A DNA stretch of 64,000 nucleotides, taken from the NCBI RefSeq assembly GCF_014268495.2, contig NZ_CP077087.1, positions 2,669,501 through 2,733,500 of the forward strand, read 5' to 3'. The notes beneath the pieces were generated by a model. That model ran no database searches, was not told the origin of the DNA, and saw nothing but the letters and a program-made list of their open reading frames with translations. Made by a program: the position numbers and the translations under genes. Shown piece by piece: positions 7,882-16,514 of the stretch. Each line of letters opens with the position of its first letter. The stretch's first letter is position 1. The DNA is from Pseudomonas monsensis (GTDB taxonomy: Bacteria; Pseudomonadota; Gammaproteobacteria; Pseudomonadales; Pseudomonadaceae).

Positions 7882-8604
7882 CTATTTCAACTGGGCGCGA
7901 TCAAACCACTCCAGCGCCGTGCGCCAGATGCAGATGCCCAGGAAGTACGCCGACATCAGCAACCACAACCCCATCACCAGCGGGTTGATCAGCGGATGGT
8001 TGAGCACCAGCGACAGGCTGCACAGCAGCCAGATCGCCGTCACCGCAATGTTGATCGGCATGAACCGGCGCACGCGGAACGGGTGCAGGAACTTCATTCG
8101 CGTCACCGTCAACAGCGCCAGGCCGATCACGGTGAGGAACGTGATCCACGGCCCCGGGCCGATGATGTACAGACACAGCGCCACTACGTTCCACGCTGCG
8201 GGGAAACCGACGAAATAGTTGTCCTTGCTCTTCATATTGACGTTGCAGAAACAGAACAGTGACGACACCAGAATCAGCGACACGGTCAGCAGCAAGGTGT
8301 AGTCCGGCAACGGAATGTAGCGATAGATGAACAGGGCCGGGATGAAAACGTACGTCAGGTAGTCGATCACCAGGTCGAGGATCGAGCCGTCGAAACTCGG
8401 CAGTACCGATTGCACGTTGACCTTGCGTGCCAGCGCACCGTCGAGGCCGTCGACGATCAGCGCCACGCCCAGCCACATCAGGCAGTGGGTCGGCTGGTTT
8501 TCCAGCAGGGCGAGGGTGGCGAGGAAGGCGGTGACCACGCCGGTCGCGGTAAAACCATGGGCGCCCCATGCTTTGAGCCTGGCGATGTGTAGAGTCGATA
8601 TCAC
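7882..8604 (-). CDS. pcsA: Phosphatidylcholine synthase
   Basis: 240 residues and about eight membrane segments. The CDP-alcohol phosphotransferase motif DGx2ARx(n)GxxxDxxxD is present as DGALAR followed by GSILDLVID, which coordinates the metal and CDP-diacylglycerol. Together with the ISTLHIARLKAWGAHGFTATG opening this fits Pcs, which condenses choline with CDP-diacylglycerol at the inner membrane. The start is GTG 8604, preceded by TGGAGA; an in-frame TTG at 8667 would add residues without a ribosome site. Confidence 0.88.
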   Translation of the reverse strand: MISTLHIARLKAWGAHGFTATGVVTAFLATLALLENQPTHCLMWLGVALIVDGLDGALARKVNVQSVLPSFDGSILDLVIDYLTYVFIPALFIYRYIPLPDYTLLLTVSLILVSSLFCFCNVNMKSKDNYFVGFPAAWNVVALCLYIIGPGPWITFLTVIGLALLTVTRMKFLHPFRVRRFMPINIAVTAIWLLCSLSLVLNHPLINPLVMGLWLLMSAYFLGICIWRTALEWFDRAQLK

Positions 8605-8863
8605 GGGGGCGTTCTCCAGAAAGTAAAGCAAGCCGGTTATCACCCTCGTCCAGAAGGGCGCCGGCAAACCGGGTCGGGGTTGCAGCTATCGACCGGTCTG
8701 GCCGGGATAAGGTTCACCTGCCATGAATCTTAGCTGGCCGCCAAAAAATGCGTTGGGCGAAATGATTCAGCGGAGGGTGCGTCGGCCAAACGGTGCTGGC
8801 GCAATGGCCGCACCGGTCTATCGTTGCCAGACGCGGCCAATACCAACGCCGGAGGATGACGTC

Positions 8864-9612
8864 ATGAACACCAGCGATTTGCTCGAACAACTGCTGCGAG
8901 GCCAGGCCCCGGCGGGACAACAGGAAAGCGCTTCGGCCGGTGGCGGTCTGGGTGGATTGCTGGGCGGTCTGTTGGGTGGCGGTCAAGCCAGTGGCGGCGG
9001 TTCGGCGGCGCCCGGCGGGCTGGGCGGGCTGGGCGGATTGGGTGGTTTGCTCGGCGGGCTGCTTGGCGGTGGCGGTGGGCTGGGGGCATGCTCGGGGGTG
9101 GTGGTACGCAAAGCCGTTCCGGCGCTACCAATTACGCTGCGTTGGCGTCGCTGGGGATGATGGCGTTCCAGGCGTATCAGGCCTGGCAACGCAGCCAGGC
9201 CAGCGCGGCACCGCAGCAAACCCCGCAAACAGCTAACTTGCTGGCTGGCCCCGACATTGAAGAACACAGCCATGCAGTGCTGCGCGCCTTGATCGCGGCG
9301 GCCAAGGCTGACGGACGCATTGATCAAGCGGAAAGAGACCGGATCAGCTGCGAAATCGGCAAACACGCCGAGGACCCGCAGTTGCAGCAATGGCTCGACG
9401 CCGAGTTCGCCAAACCGCTGGATCCGGCGGAAGTTGCCCAATCGGCACAAGGTGATCCGGCGGTTGCCGCCGAAATGTACCTGGCCAGCGTAATGCTGGT
9501 GGATGACCAGCAAGCGGCCGAGCGTAATTATCTGGATGAACTGGCGGCGGCCTTGCAGATCGATCCGCAGTTGCAGGTGCATCTGGAGGAACAGGTCAAG
9601 GGCACGGCCTGA
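8864..9612 (+). pseudogene. DUF533/TerB-like protein gene with a frameshift in a Gly-rich tract
   Basis: ATG 8864 (GGAGG at 8 bases) opens a frame encoding MNTSDLLEQLLRGQ and a long LGGLLGG repeat, which then runs into unrelated sequence and stops at 9160. The expected continuation (GGML then TNYAALASLGMMAFQAYQAW and the TerB-like helical domain with HSHAVLRALIAAAKADGRID) is in another frame to 9612. The frames would join if the run of five G at 9082-9086 had six. The C-terminal part looks intact and under selection, so this is a recent mutation, a slippage site or a sequencing error. The product would be about 249 residues. Function of DUF533 proteins is unclear. Confidence 0.75.
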
Positions 9613-9796
9613 AAGCCAAGGATCGTCCGATCGCGGTCCGAACCTTCGGCAGCTCCTGCACAGGGGAGAGCAGGGGGGCGGGGGCTCCGTCCGTCCGGGC
9701 AATTTTCACGTCGATTGAATTTTTCGCAGGCGTCACCTCTCTGCTGCTGTAGAGGCGTGTGAATCAGCGTCCTGCCAATCGACCGAGAATTTAGCC

Positions 9797-11173
9797 ATGA
9801 CTGTCCTGACTCGCCTGCCTTCTGCGCCGGCACAATCGCAAGCGCTCCATCCTGCCGGCAATCTGCGGCAGCTGTATGAAGCGCTGCTGCGCGATGAAAA
9901 TCCCCGGGAACGTGCTCACGCTTTTTTGCAGGAGCAGTTGCAACAGGCCGCAGATATCGCTGAAACCTTGCCACGCGATCCTGGGCGCTGGCATGAGTGG
10001 ATGACCGCGCACTGTACCGAGGTCGCCCGGCGATACGCCGACTACCTGCAACAACGCCAGGCAGGCGGCCCGCGGCAGTTCTTCAGCAACAAGGCTCAGG
10101 CGCTGTACTTTCTGCAAGCCGTCGCACCGACCAAACTGGTCGATGGTGCCTGGCTGTCCGGCCTTTTGCCGCAGTGGCACGATCCGCGTTTCGCGGGGCT
10201 GTTGAGCACCTATCTGGAAGAACTTGGCGAGGGCAATCCGGCGCAGAATCATGTGGTGATTTACCGCAAACTGTTGGCCGATCAAGACCTGCAGGAAAGC
10301 GCCGCCATCGCCGATGAACACTACCTGCAAGGCGCGCTGCAACTGGCGCTGGGGCTTGGCGGCATGGACTGTCTGCCGGAGGTGATTGGCTACAACCTCG
10401 GCTACGAACAATTGCCGCTGCACCTGCTGATCAGCAGTTACGAACTCAGCGAACTGGGCATCAATCCGTACTATTTCACCCTGCACGTGACCATTGATAA
10501 CGCCAGCACCGGGCATGCGCAAAAAGCCGTGCAGGCTGTGCTCGACCTACTGCCGCTGGAAGCCGATCGCAGCGAGTTTCTGCGACGGGTTTCTTTGGGC
10601 TATCGCCTCAACGATCTGGGCCAGGGCAGTCGCGCGATCATTGAAGGCTTCGATCTTGATCGCGAGTTGCTGGCAATGCTCGCGCGCAAGCGGCCGTTCG
10701 GCCAGCACCTGCATTCGGACTATTGCCGTTTTGAAGGCCAGACCGTCAATCAGTGGCTGGCGACGCCGGAGCAGTTGCCCGGTTTCCTTCAGGCCATGCA
10801 AGACAAAGGCTGGATCAAGCGCAATCAAGACCCGCAAGCCAGTCGCTTCTGGCAACTGATCTGCGGCGATGGCGCCGCGATGTTCGGCGTGTTCAACGCC
10901 TATGAAAAACAACTGTTGCACGACTGGATTGCCGGCAGCTGGACATCCCCGAAAGCGGTGAAATCCGCTCGGCGCCATGGCCAGACTTCGGCACCCGCGG
11001 TCATTCCCGAGCAGGATCCCGACCTCCAGCAATTGAACGCAGCGCTGCAAGGCCAGGACGATCACGCGCAAATGGCGCTGCTCATCCCGTGGCTGGCGCC
11101 GGCGCGGCATGCGCATCCGGCCGGATTGCTCGCGACTCGCCGCTTTATCGAACTCAAATCCCGCCTGCCTTAA
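9797..11173 (+). CDS. Iron-containing redox enzyme, haem-oxygenase-like fold
   Basis: 458 residues, all-helical in appearance. The segments YLEELGEGNPAQNHVVIYRKL and ELSELGINPYYF followed by LHVTIDNASTGHA give Glu, His and Asp ligands in the arrangement of haem-oxygenase-like diiron proteins (H-x3-D-x5-H in the last helix). Such enzymes activate O2 on two irons to oxidise or cleave small substrates. The gene ends 11 bases before a methyltransferase gene with a strong ribosome site, so the two form a pair. The substrate is unknown. The N-terminal 100 residues are less conserved in type. Confidence 0.75.
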   Translation: MTVLTRLPSAPAQSQALHPAGNLRQLYEALLRDENPRERAHAFLQEQLQQAADIAETLPRDPGRWHEWMTAHCTEVARRYADYLQQRQAGGPRQFFSNKAQALYFLQAVAPTKLVDGAWLSGLLPQWHDPRFAGLLSTYLEELGEGNPAQNHVVIYRKLLADQDLQESAAIADEHYLQGALQLALGLGGMDCLPEVIGYNLGYEQLPLHLLISSYELSELGINPYYFTLHVTIDNASTGHAQKAVQAVLDLLPLEADRSEFLRRVSLGYRLNDLGQGSRAIIEGFDLDRELLAMLARKRPFGQHLHSDYCRFEGQTVNQWLATPEQLPGFLQAMQDKGWIKRNQDPQASRFWQLICGDGAAMFGVFNAYEKQLLHDWIAGSWTSPKAVKSARRHGQTSAPAVIPEQDPDLQQLNAALQGQDDHAQMALLIPWLAPARHAHPAGLLATRRFIELKSRLP

Positions 11174-11184
11174 GGAGCGACCCA

Positions 11185-12138
11185 ATGATTCAGGAAGATT
11201 CACTGTGCGCCGATGATCTTGCACTGTTGCAACTGGGCCGCCGCCTACAGGCCGACGGTTATCGTTTTATCACGCCCACCCCGCTGACCCACCAACGGGT
11301 CAACCAGCGCAACGAAGGCCAGGCGGTCGATTCCCTGCGCGATGTATTCGGCTGGTCGCGGCCATTTGAAGCAGGGCTGTTGTCCGCCGATGAACTGCAG
11401 CAACTGCAGGACGCTCAGGTCATCGACAATTACGCCGGTTGCTTCAAGAGCCGGGTGCGCTGGTCGAGTCTGGATGACTTGCTGTTTGTGCATTCGGCGT
11501 TCCCCACCGACGCCGCCGACGCGGTGTTTTTCGGCCCCGACACCTATCGGTTTGCGCAACTGATTCACGCTCACCTGCAGCAGAATTTTGCCCCGATCAA
11601 ACGCGCCGTCGATATCGGCTGCGGCGCCGGGGTCGGCGCGATCCTCATCGGCCGGGCGCGGCGTGAAGCGCAGGTGCTGGCGCTGGACATCAATCCCGCC
11701 GCGCTACGCCTGACCACGATCAACGCGGCGCTGGCCGAGGTGGCCAACGTCGAAGCCTGCGCCAGCGATCTGTTGCAGGGTGTCGAGGGCGAGTTCGACC
11801 TGATCGTCGCCAATCCACCGTATATGGCCGATCCGGCGGCACGCGCCTATCGACATGGCGGCGGTACCCTGGGCGCCGGGCTGTCGCTGCGCATCGTCGC
11901 GCAATCACTGAATCGCCTGACACCCGGAGGTTCGCTGTTGCTCTACACCGGCGTGGCAATGGTCGATGGTCACGATCCGTTTCTCGACACGGTGCTGCCG
12001 CGCCTGGATCAAAAGCGCTTTGGCTGGACCTATCGCGAACTCGATCCCGATGTCTTCGGCGAGGAGTTGCTCAACCCCGGCTATCAGCGGGTTGACCGGA
12101 TTGCCGTGGTGGCGCTGACCGTGACCCGAATTGGCTGA
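11185..12138 (+). CDS. Class I methyltransferase with NPPY motif
   Basis: 317 residues. Motif I is VDIGCGAGVGAIL, motif II ALDINPAAL, and the catalytic-type motif IVANPPYM identifies a HemK/RlmG-like methyltransferase that modifies a planar amide or amine nitrogen. An N-terminal domain of about 140 residues precedes the fold. The ATG at 11185 follows AAGGAG and lies 11 bases after the stop of the diiron-protein gene. The frame is open far upstream, but that part overlaps the preceding gene and is not used. The substrate is not known; protein, rRNA or a metabolite are possible. Confidence 0.8.
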   Translation: MIQEDSLCADDLALLQLGRRLQADGYRFITPTPLTHQRVNQRNEGQAVDSLRDVFGWSRPFEAGLLSADELQQLQDAQVIDNYAGCFKSRVRWSSLDDLLFVHSAFPTDAADAVFFGPDTYRFAQLIHAHLQQNFAPIKRAVDIGCGAGVGAILIGRARREAQVLALDINPAALRLTTINAALAEVANVEACASDLLQGVEGEFDLIVANPPYMADPAARAYRHGGGTLGAGLSLRIVAQSLNRLTPGGSLLLYTGVAMVDGHDPFLDTVLPRLDQKRFGWTYRELDPDVFGEELLNPGYQRVDRIAVVALTVTRIG

Positions 12139-12155
12139 AACAAGGCAGGTGTGCG

Positions 12156-14807
12156 ATGACCAGGAACCTCGACGACTACAACCGCATGCGCGATTTCTCG
12201 GCGACCTCGGAGCCTGCCGCCGTCAAGCGCCCGGGACGCAAAACCGCCGGTAACCACGCCTTGCAGTTCTGCATCCAGAAGCACGACGCGTCGCACCTGC
12301 ATTATGACTTTCGCCTGGAACTCGACGGTGCGCTGAAAAGCTGGGCGGTGCCCAAGGGCCCGTCACTCGACCCCAAGGTCAAGCGCCTGGCGGTGCATGT
12401 CGAGGATCACCCGCTTGATTACGCCACCTTCGAGGGCAGCATTCCCGAGGGGCACTACGGCGCCGGGGATGTGATTGTCTGGGATCGTGGCGTGTGGATC
12501 CCGCTGGAAGACCCGCAAAAAGCCTACGCCAAAGGCAAGCTCAAGTTCGAACTGCAAGGCGAGAAACTTGCCGGGATCTGGAATCTGGTGCGCACGCACA
12601 TGCCGGGCAAGAAAGAGAACTGGTTTCTGATCAAGCATCAGGACAGTGCCGCCCGCCCGCAGGAGGATTATGACGTACTGGTCGCCGAGCCGGACAGCGT
12701 ATTGAGTGAGCGGACAATTGTCGGCAAACCCAAACTGGCGGCCGAAACCAGCAAAACGGCGAAAAAGACTAAGACCCCATCACGCAAGCCGACCAGCGCC
12801 ACGCTCGGCGGGGCGCACAAGGCGAAAATGCCTGCTTCGCTCAAACCGCAACTGGCGACGCTGGTCGACAGTGCGCCGCAGGGCCAGTGGAGTTACGAGA
12901 TCAAGTTCGACGGTTACCGGATCATGGCGCGGATCGACGGTGACCAGGTGCAACTGTTCACACGCAATGGCCATGACTGGACGCACAAACTGCCGCAACA
13001 GGCTGCGGCGCTGGCCGCGTTGGGTCTCGAATCGGCGTGGCTCGATGGCGAAATGGTCGTTGCCGATGAACACGGCGTGCCGGATTTCCAGGCGCTGCAA
13101 AACGCTTTCGAGAGCGGACGCAGCGGCAACATTCTTTATTACCTGTTCGATCTGCCGTATCTCAACGGCGTCGACCTGCGCGAAGTGCCGGTCGAGGAGC
13201 GCCGCGCGGCCCTGTCCACAGTGCTCGGTGCCCATGAACAAACGTTGCTGCGGTTCTCCGAGGCGTTCGATGAAACCCCGGAGGCACTGCTCAACAGCGC
13301 CTGCCAGATGCAGATGGAGGGCGTGATCGGCAAGCGCCTCGGCTCGCCTTATGTGTCCCGCCGCAGCGGCGACTGGATCAAACTCAAATGCAAACACCGG
13401 CAGGAATTCGTGATCGTCGGCTACACCGATCCGAAAGGCTCGCGCAGTGCTTTCGGCGCCTTGTTGCTGGGCCTGCATGACCGCGACAGGGGTGAACTGC
13501 GCTATGCCGGCAAGGTCGGCACCGGTTTCAACGAGACCACGTTGAAAACCCTCCTGGGCCAGCTCAAACCCTTGCAGGTGAAGAAAGCCGCCGTGGTCAA
13601 TCCACCGAGCGGTTTCGAAGCCAAGGGCGTGCATTGGTTGAAACCGAAATTGCTCGCCGAAGTCGCGTTCGCCGAAATGACCCAGGACGGTTCGGTGCGC
13701 CACGCAGTGTTCCATGGCTTGCGCGATGACAAGCCGGCCAAGGACATCACCGAAGAGCGAGCGAAGCCCGTGAAGACATCCAGAAGCAAGGCCTCCGACA
13801 GCAAGGCCTCCGACAGCAAGCCTTCCGCCAGCAAGCCTTCCACCAGCAAAAAAGGCGCAAAGAAACCGGCAACAAAATCCGCTGCGAGCAAGGCGCAAAC
13901 CGTGCCGTCACAACGGGACCTGGCCAATGGCAAGGTGCGCATCACTCACCCGGACCGGGTGATCGACGCCGTCAGCGGCACCACCAAGATGCAACTGGCC
14001 GAGTACTACGCCAGCGTCGCCGAATGGATTCTGCCGCAACTCAAGGATCGCCCGGTGGCGTTGGTGCGTGCTCCGGATGGTATCGCCGGCGAACTGTTCT
14101 TCCAGAAAAATGCCGAGCGGCTGGCGATTCCTGGCATCACAACGCTGGACAAGGATGTCACCGGTCAGCCCGTGATGTTGATCAACAATGCTGAAGCGTT
14201 GATCGGCGCGGTGCAGATGAGCACGGTCGAACTGCACACCTGGAATGCCACCACAGTCGATCTGGACAAGCCCGATCGCTTCGTCCTCGACCTCGACCCA
14301 GACCCGGCGCTGCCGTGGAAAAGCATGGTCGAAGCCACTGCGCTGACGCTAACAGTGCTCGATGAGCTGGGCCTCAAGGCCTTTCTGAAAACCAGTGGCG
14401 GCAAGGGTATCCATCTGGTCGTACCGCTGACCCGTAAGCTCGGCTGGGACGAGGTCAAGGACTTCAGCCACGCGATCGTCAGCCACATCGCCAAGCTGTT
14501 GCCGGATCGTTTTTCGGCGGTGTCAGGGCCGAAAAACCGCGTCGGACGGATCTTCATCGACTACCTGCGCAACGGTCTGGGGGCCACCACCATTTGCGCC
14601 TACGCGGCGCGTACCCGTGAGGGCTTGCCGGTGTCGGTGCCGCTGTTTCGTGAGGAGGTCGCCGAGATCAAGGGCGGCAACCAGTGGAACATCCACAATA
14701 TTCACGAGCGCCTGGCTGAGGTCGGCGACGAACCCTGGGCAGACATGAAGAAAACCCGTCAGAGCATCACCGCACAGATGCGCAAACGGGTCGGCATGCA
14801 CCCGTGA
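12156..14807 (+). CDS. ligD: DNA ligase D (PE-LIG-POL)
   Basis: 883 residues in the Pseudomonas domain order. A 3'-phosphoesterase domain (about 30-165, HLHYDFRLELDG and HVEDHPLDY) is followed by the ATP-dependent ligase domain (about 225-535) with the adenylated Lys250 in EIKFDGYR. A Lys/Ser-rich linker of SKASD and SKPS repeats (about 545-585) leads to the primase/polymerase domain (about 595-880, FVLDLDPDP and KTSGGKGIHLV). LigD repairs double-strand breaks with Ku by end joining. No ku gene lies in this window. The linker repeats at DNA level (13790-13850) could vary in number. Confidence 0.97.
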   Translation: MTRNLDDYNRMRDFSATSEPAAVKRPGRKTAGNHALQFCIQKHDASHLHYDFRLELDGALKSWAVPKGPSLDPKVKRLAVHVEDHPLDYATFEGSIPEGHYGAGDVIVWDRGVWIPLEDPQKAYAKGKLKFELQGEKLAGIWNLVRTHMPGKKENWFLIKHQDSAARPQEDYDVLVAEPDSVLSERTIVGKPKLAAETSKTAKKTKTPSRKPTSATLGGAHKAKMPASLKPQLATLVDSAPQGQWSYEIKFDGYRIMARIDGDQVQLFTRNGHDWTHKLPQQAAALAALGLESAWLDGEMVVADEHGVPDFQALQNAFESGRSGNILYYLFDLPYLNGVDLREVPVEERRAALSTVLGAHEQTLLRFSEAFDETPEALLNSACQMQMEGVIGKRLGSPYVSRRSGDWIKLKCKHRQEFVIVGYTDPKGSRSAFGALLLGLHDRDRGELRYAGKVGTGFNETTLKTLLGQLKPLQVKKAAVVNPPSGFEAKGVHWLKPKLLAEVAFAEMTQDGSVRHAVFHGLRDDKPAKDITEERAKPVKTSRSKASDSKASDSKPSASKPSTSKKGAKKPATKSAASKAQTVPSQRDLANGKVRITHPDRVIDAVSGTTKMQLAEYYASVAEWILPQLKDRPVALVRAPDGIAGELFFQKNAERLAIPGITTLDKDVTGQPVMLINNAEALIGAVQMSTVELHTWNATTVDLDKPDRFVLDLDPDPALPWKSMVEATALTLTVLDELGLKAFLKTSGGKGIHLVVPLTRKLGWDEVKDFSHAIVSHIAKLLPDRFSAVSGPKNRVGRIFIDYLRNGLGATTICAYAARTREGLPVSVPLFREEVAEIKGGNQWNIHNIHERLAEVGDEPWADMKKTRQSITAQMRKRVGMHP

Positions 14808-15221
14808 TCAGGTATCACGCAGCAAGTCGTGGGCGTTGAGCAGTTCGAAGGCGATTTGCGGATGATTTTCCAGACCGCGACGAATCGCTGCCGGGATCGC
14901 CGCGCGTGTCTTGCGACAAAGTCCCGGCAACTCATCAATTTGAATGGCGATGCCGCGCATGGTGCGCACTTCGTTGAAACCGGGCGCGACATCGACGCGA
15001 ATCCCCAGTTGCTCGAACATGCGCTGTTGCAGGTGCCGCAGATCGGCAAGATCCTTGAGCCTCTCCAGACGCGCCAACAGGCGTTTTTCTTCCTCGCGGG
15101 TCAGGCGCAGGATGCGCACATCCGCGCCGGGCGTTTCCAGCAACGGATCGCGCCCGCAATTGCAGGCGCCGGGCGGGCAGGGTGAGCGCAGGGGCACAGA
15201 AGTCGTCATGGCCTCCATCAT
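14808..15221 (-). CDS. Conserved hypothetical protein with CPPGACNCGRD motif
   Basis: Up to 137 residues, convergent with ligD and abutting its stop. The N-terminal Cys cluster (CPPGACNCGRDPLL) could bind a metal. The middle is a charged helix (REEEKRLLARLERLKDLADLRHLQQRM) and the end FNEVRTMRGIAIQI onward is a second conserved-looking part. ATGs at 15221, 15218 and 15209 are all possible; none has an ideal ribosome site. I do not recognise the family and cannot give a function. Confidence 0.65.
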   Translation of the reverse strand: MMEAMTTSVPLRSPCPPGACNCGRDPLLETPGADVRILRLTREEEKRLLARLERLKDLADLRHLQQRMFEQLGIRVDVAPGFNEVRTMRGIAIQIDELPGLCRKTRAAIPAAIRRGLENHPQIAFELLNAHDLLRDT

Positions 15222-15289
15222 AGAGGCCGTCGGACAGTTTTGCCTATGCGCCGTCAGCGGCCATCCATCGGCCGCGTTATCCCTGACGG

Positions 15290-15604
15290 CTACTGATTCA
15301 GACCTTCGTAATGCACCAGAATCGCATTGGCGAGGTCTTCATCGCTGGCGTTGAGACCGGGGTTGTCGTGACGCACCTGTTGCAAGACCGACTCAAGATA
15401 AACCCCACGGATGGCCCCGCCGCTGGCGACAAATGCAGACAAGTCGTCACGGGCCGGGATCACCATCTTGTGATCCTTGAAGGTCGAGTACAGCGACGCG
15501 GAGACACCCGCCGAGGTGGCAACATCACCCGCATCGACGCGGGCCAGCGCCGAACCGACCGGCAGGCATAAGAGTAAAGAAGAAACGAGCACTAACTTGC
15601 GCAT
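15290..15604 (-). CDS. DUF2388 small exported protein
   Basis: 104 residues with a Sec signal peptide (MRKLVLVSSLLLCLPVGSALA). The mature part has the DUF2388 pattern: ATSAGVSASLYSTFKDHKMVIPARDDLSAFVASGGAIRGVYLESVLQ split across two short conserved blocks. The ATG 15604 follows GGAGG. Such proteins occur widely in Pseudomonas, often several per genome; function unknown. Confidence 0.8.
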   Translation of the reverse strand: MRKLVLVSSLLLCLPVGSALARVDAGDVATSAGVSASLYSTFKDHKMVIPARDDLSAFVASGGAIRGVYLESVLQQVRHDNPGLNASDEDLANAILVHYEGLNQ

Positions 15605-15709
15605 GACGGTGTTCCTCCACAAGCGCGAAGCAAAAAGGAAGTACTGCATAGTGTCAGAGGCGCGCGGTGGGGCGGAGTTCCGTAGGGCGCTAAAGTCTGT
15701 GTGAATGCA

Positions 15710-15745
15710 AAAAAGACTCGGGCAACACCGTTAAGGGTTGCCCGG
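15710..15745 (-). terminator. Intrinsic terminator of sodC
   Basis: Read on the minus strand, CGGGCAAC and GTTGCCCG form an 8-bp stem around a loop of ten bases, followed by GAGTCTTTTTT. It starts 13 bases after the sodC stop codon, a standard rho-independent terminator. Confidence 0.8.
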
Positions 15746-15757
15746 GTTCACGCGCGC

Positions 15758-16279
15758 TCAGATCACCCCGCAGGCCATGCGATCGCCGCCACCGCCCAAA
15801 GGTTTCGGCTGGTCGGAGTGATTGTCGCCGCCGGCGTGGATCATCAGCGCGTGACCCTTGATCTGGGAGATTGTCTTCAGGCGCGGTGCCAGCACCGGAT
15901 AGTTGGCCATGCCGTCGGCGGTCACGTAAACCGCCGGCAGGTCACCCAGATGGCCATCGGCATAAGGGCCGAGGTGTTTGCCGGTTTTCTGCGGGTCGAA
16001 GTGCCCTCCGGCGGCCAGTGCGGCGCCTTTCACGCCATCCTTCATGCCGGCTTCGCAACTGCCGTTTTCATGGACATGGAAGCCATGTACGCCGGCCGGC
16101 AGGGATTTCAGGCCCGGGGTGAACAACAGGCCATATGGCGTCTCACTGACCGTAATCGAGCCGATGGCCTGCGGCGCGCCATTGGCACTGACCAGATTGA
16201 TGGCGACTTTTTCGGTGGCTGCCTGAGCCGTACCAATGGCGAAGGTGCCTAGCAATCCCATCCACAGTGCGCGTTTCAT
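15758..16279 (-). CDS. sodC: Periplasmic Cu/Zn superoxide dismutase
   Basis: 173 residues. A signal peptide (MKRALWMGLLGTFAIGTAQA) directs it to the periplasm. Copper and zinc ligands appear in GVHGFHVHENGSC, GGHFDP, GDLP and HALMIHAGGDNHSD, and the disulfide partner Cys in GGDRMACGVI. It dismutates superoxide. ATG 16279 follows AAAAGGAAA. It has its own terminator and appears monocistronic. Confidence 0.95.
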   Translation of the reverse strand: MKRALWMGLLGTFAIGTAQAATEKVAINLVSANGAPQAIGSITVSETPYGLLFTPGLKSLPAGVHGFHVHENGSCEAGMKDGVKGAALAAGGHFDPQKTGKHLGPYADGHLGDLPAVYVTADGMANYPVLAPRLKTISQIKGHALMIHAGGDNHSDQPKPLGGGGDRMACGVI

Positions 16280-16514
16280 TAGCGTTTCCTTTTGCTGCCT
16301 GAGTGTTTTGAACGCCGGACTCAATAGCCCGGCGGTATTAACCCGCGATGAAGGTGTGCAAAGTGAGACTTGCCGCGCAATCCGAAAGTTTTACCGCGTT
16401 TCTCCCGCGCGCAGACACCTGCTGTCACGTTCTGGCACGGCAGACCCGCGTAAATAGGCTTAACTGAAGATCTGACAGGCGCTTGCGGGCGTGGCGAAGG
16501 GGGAGAACATTACG

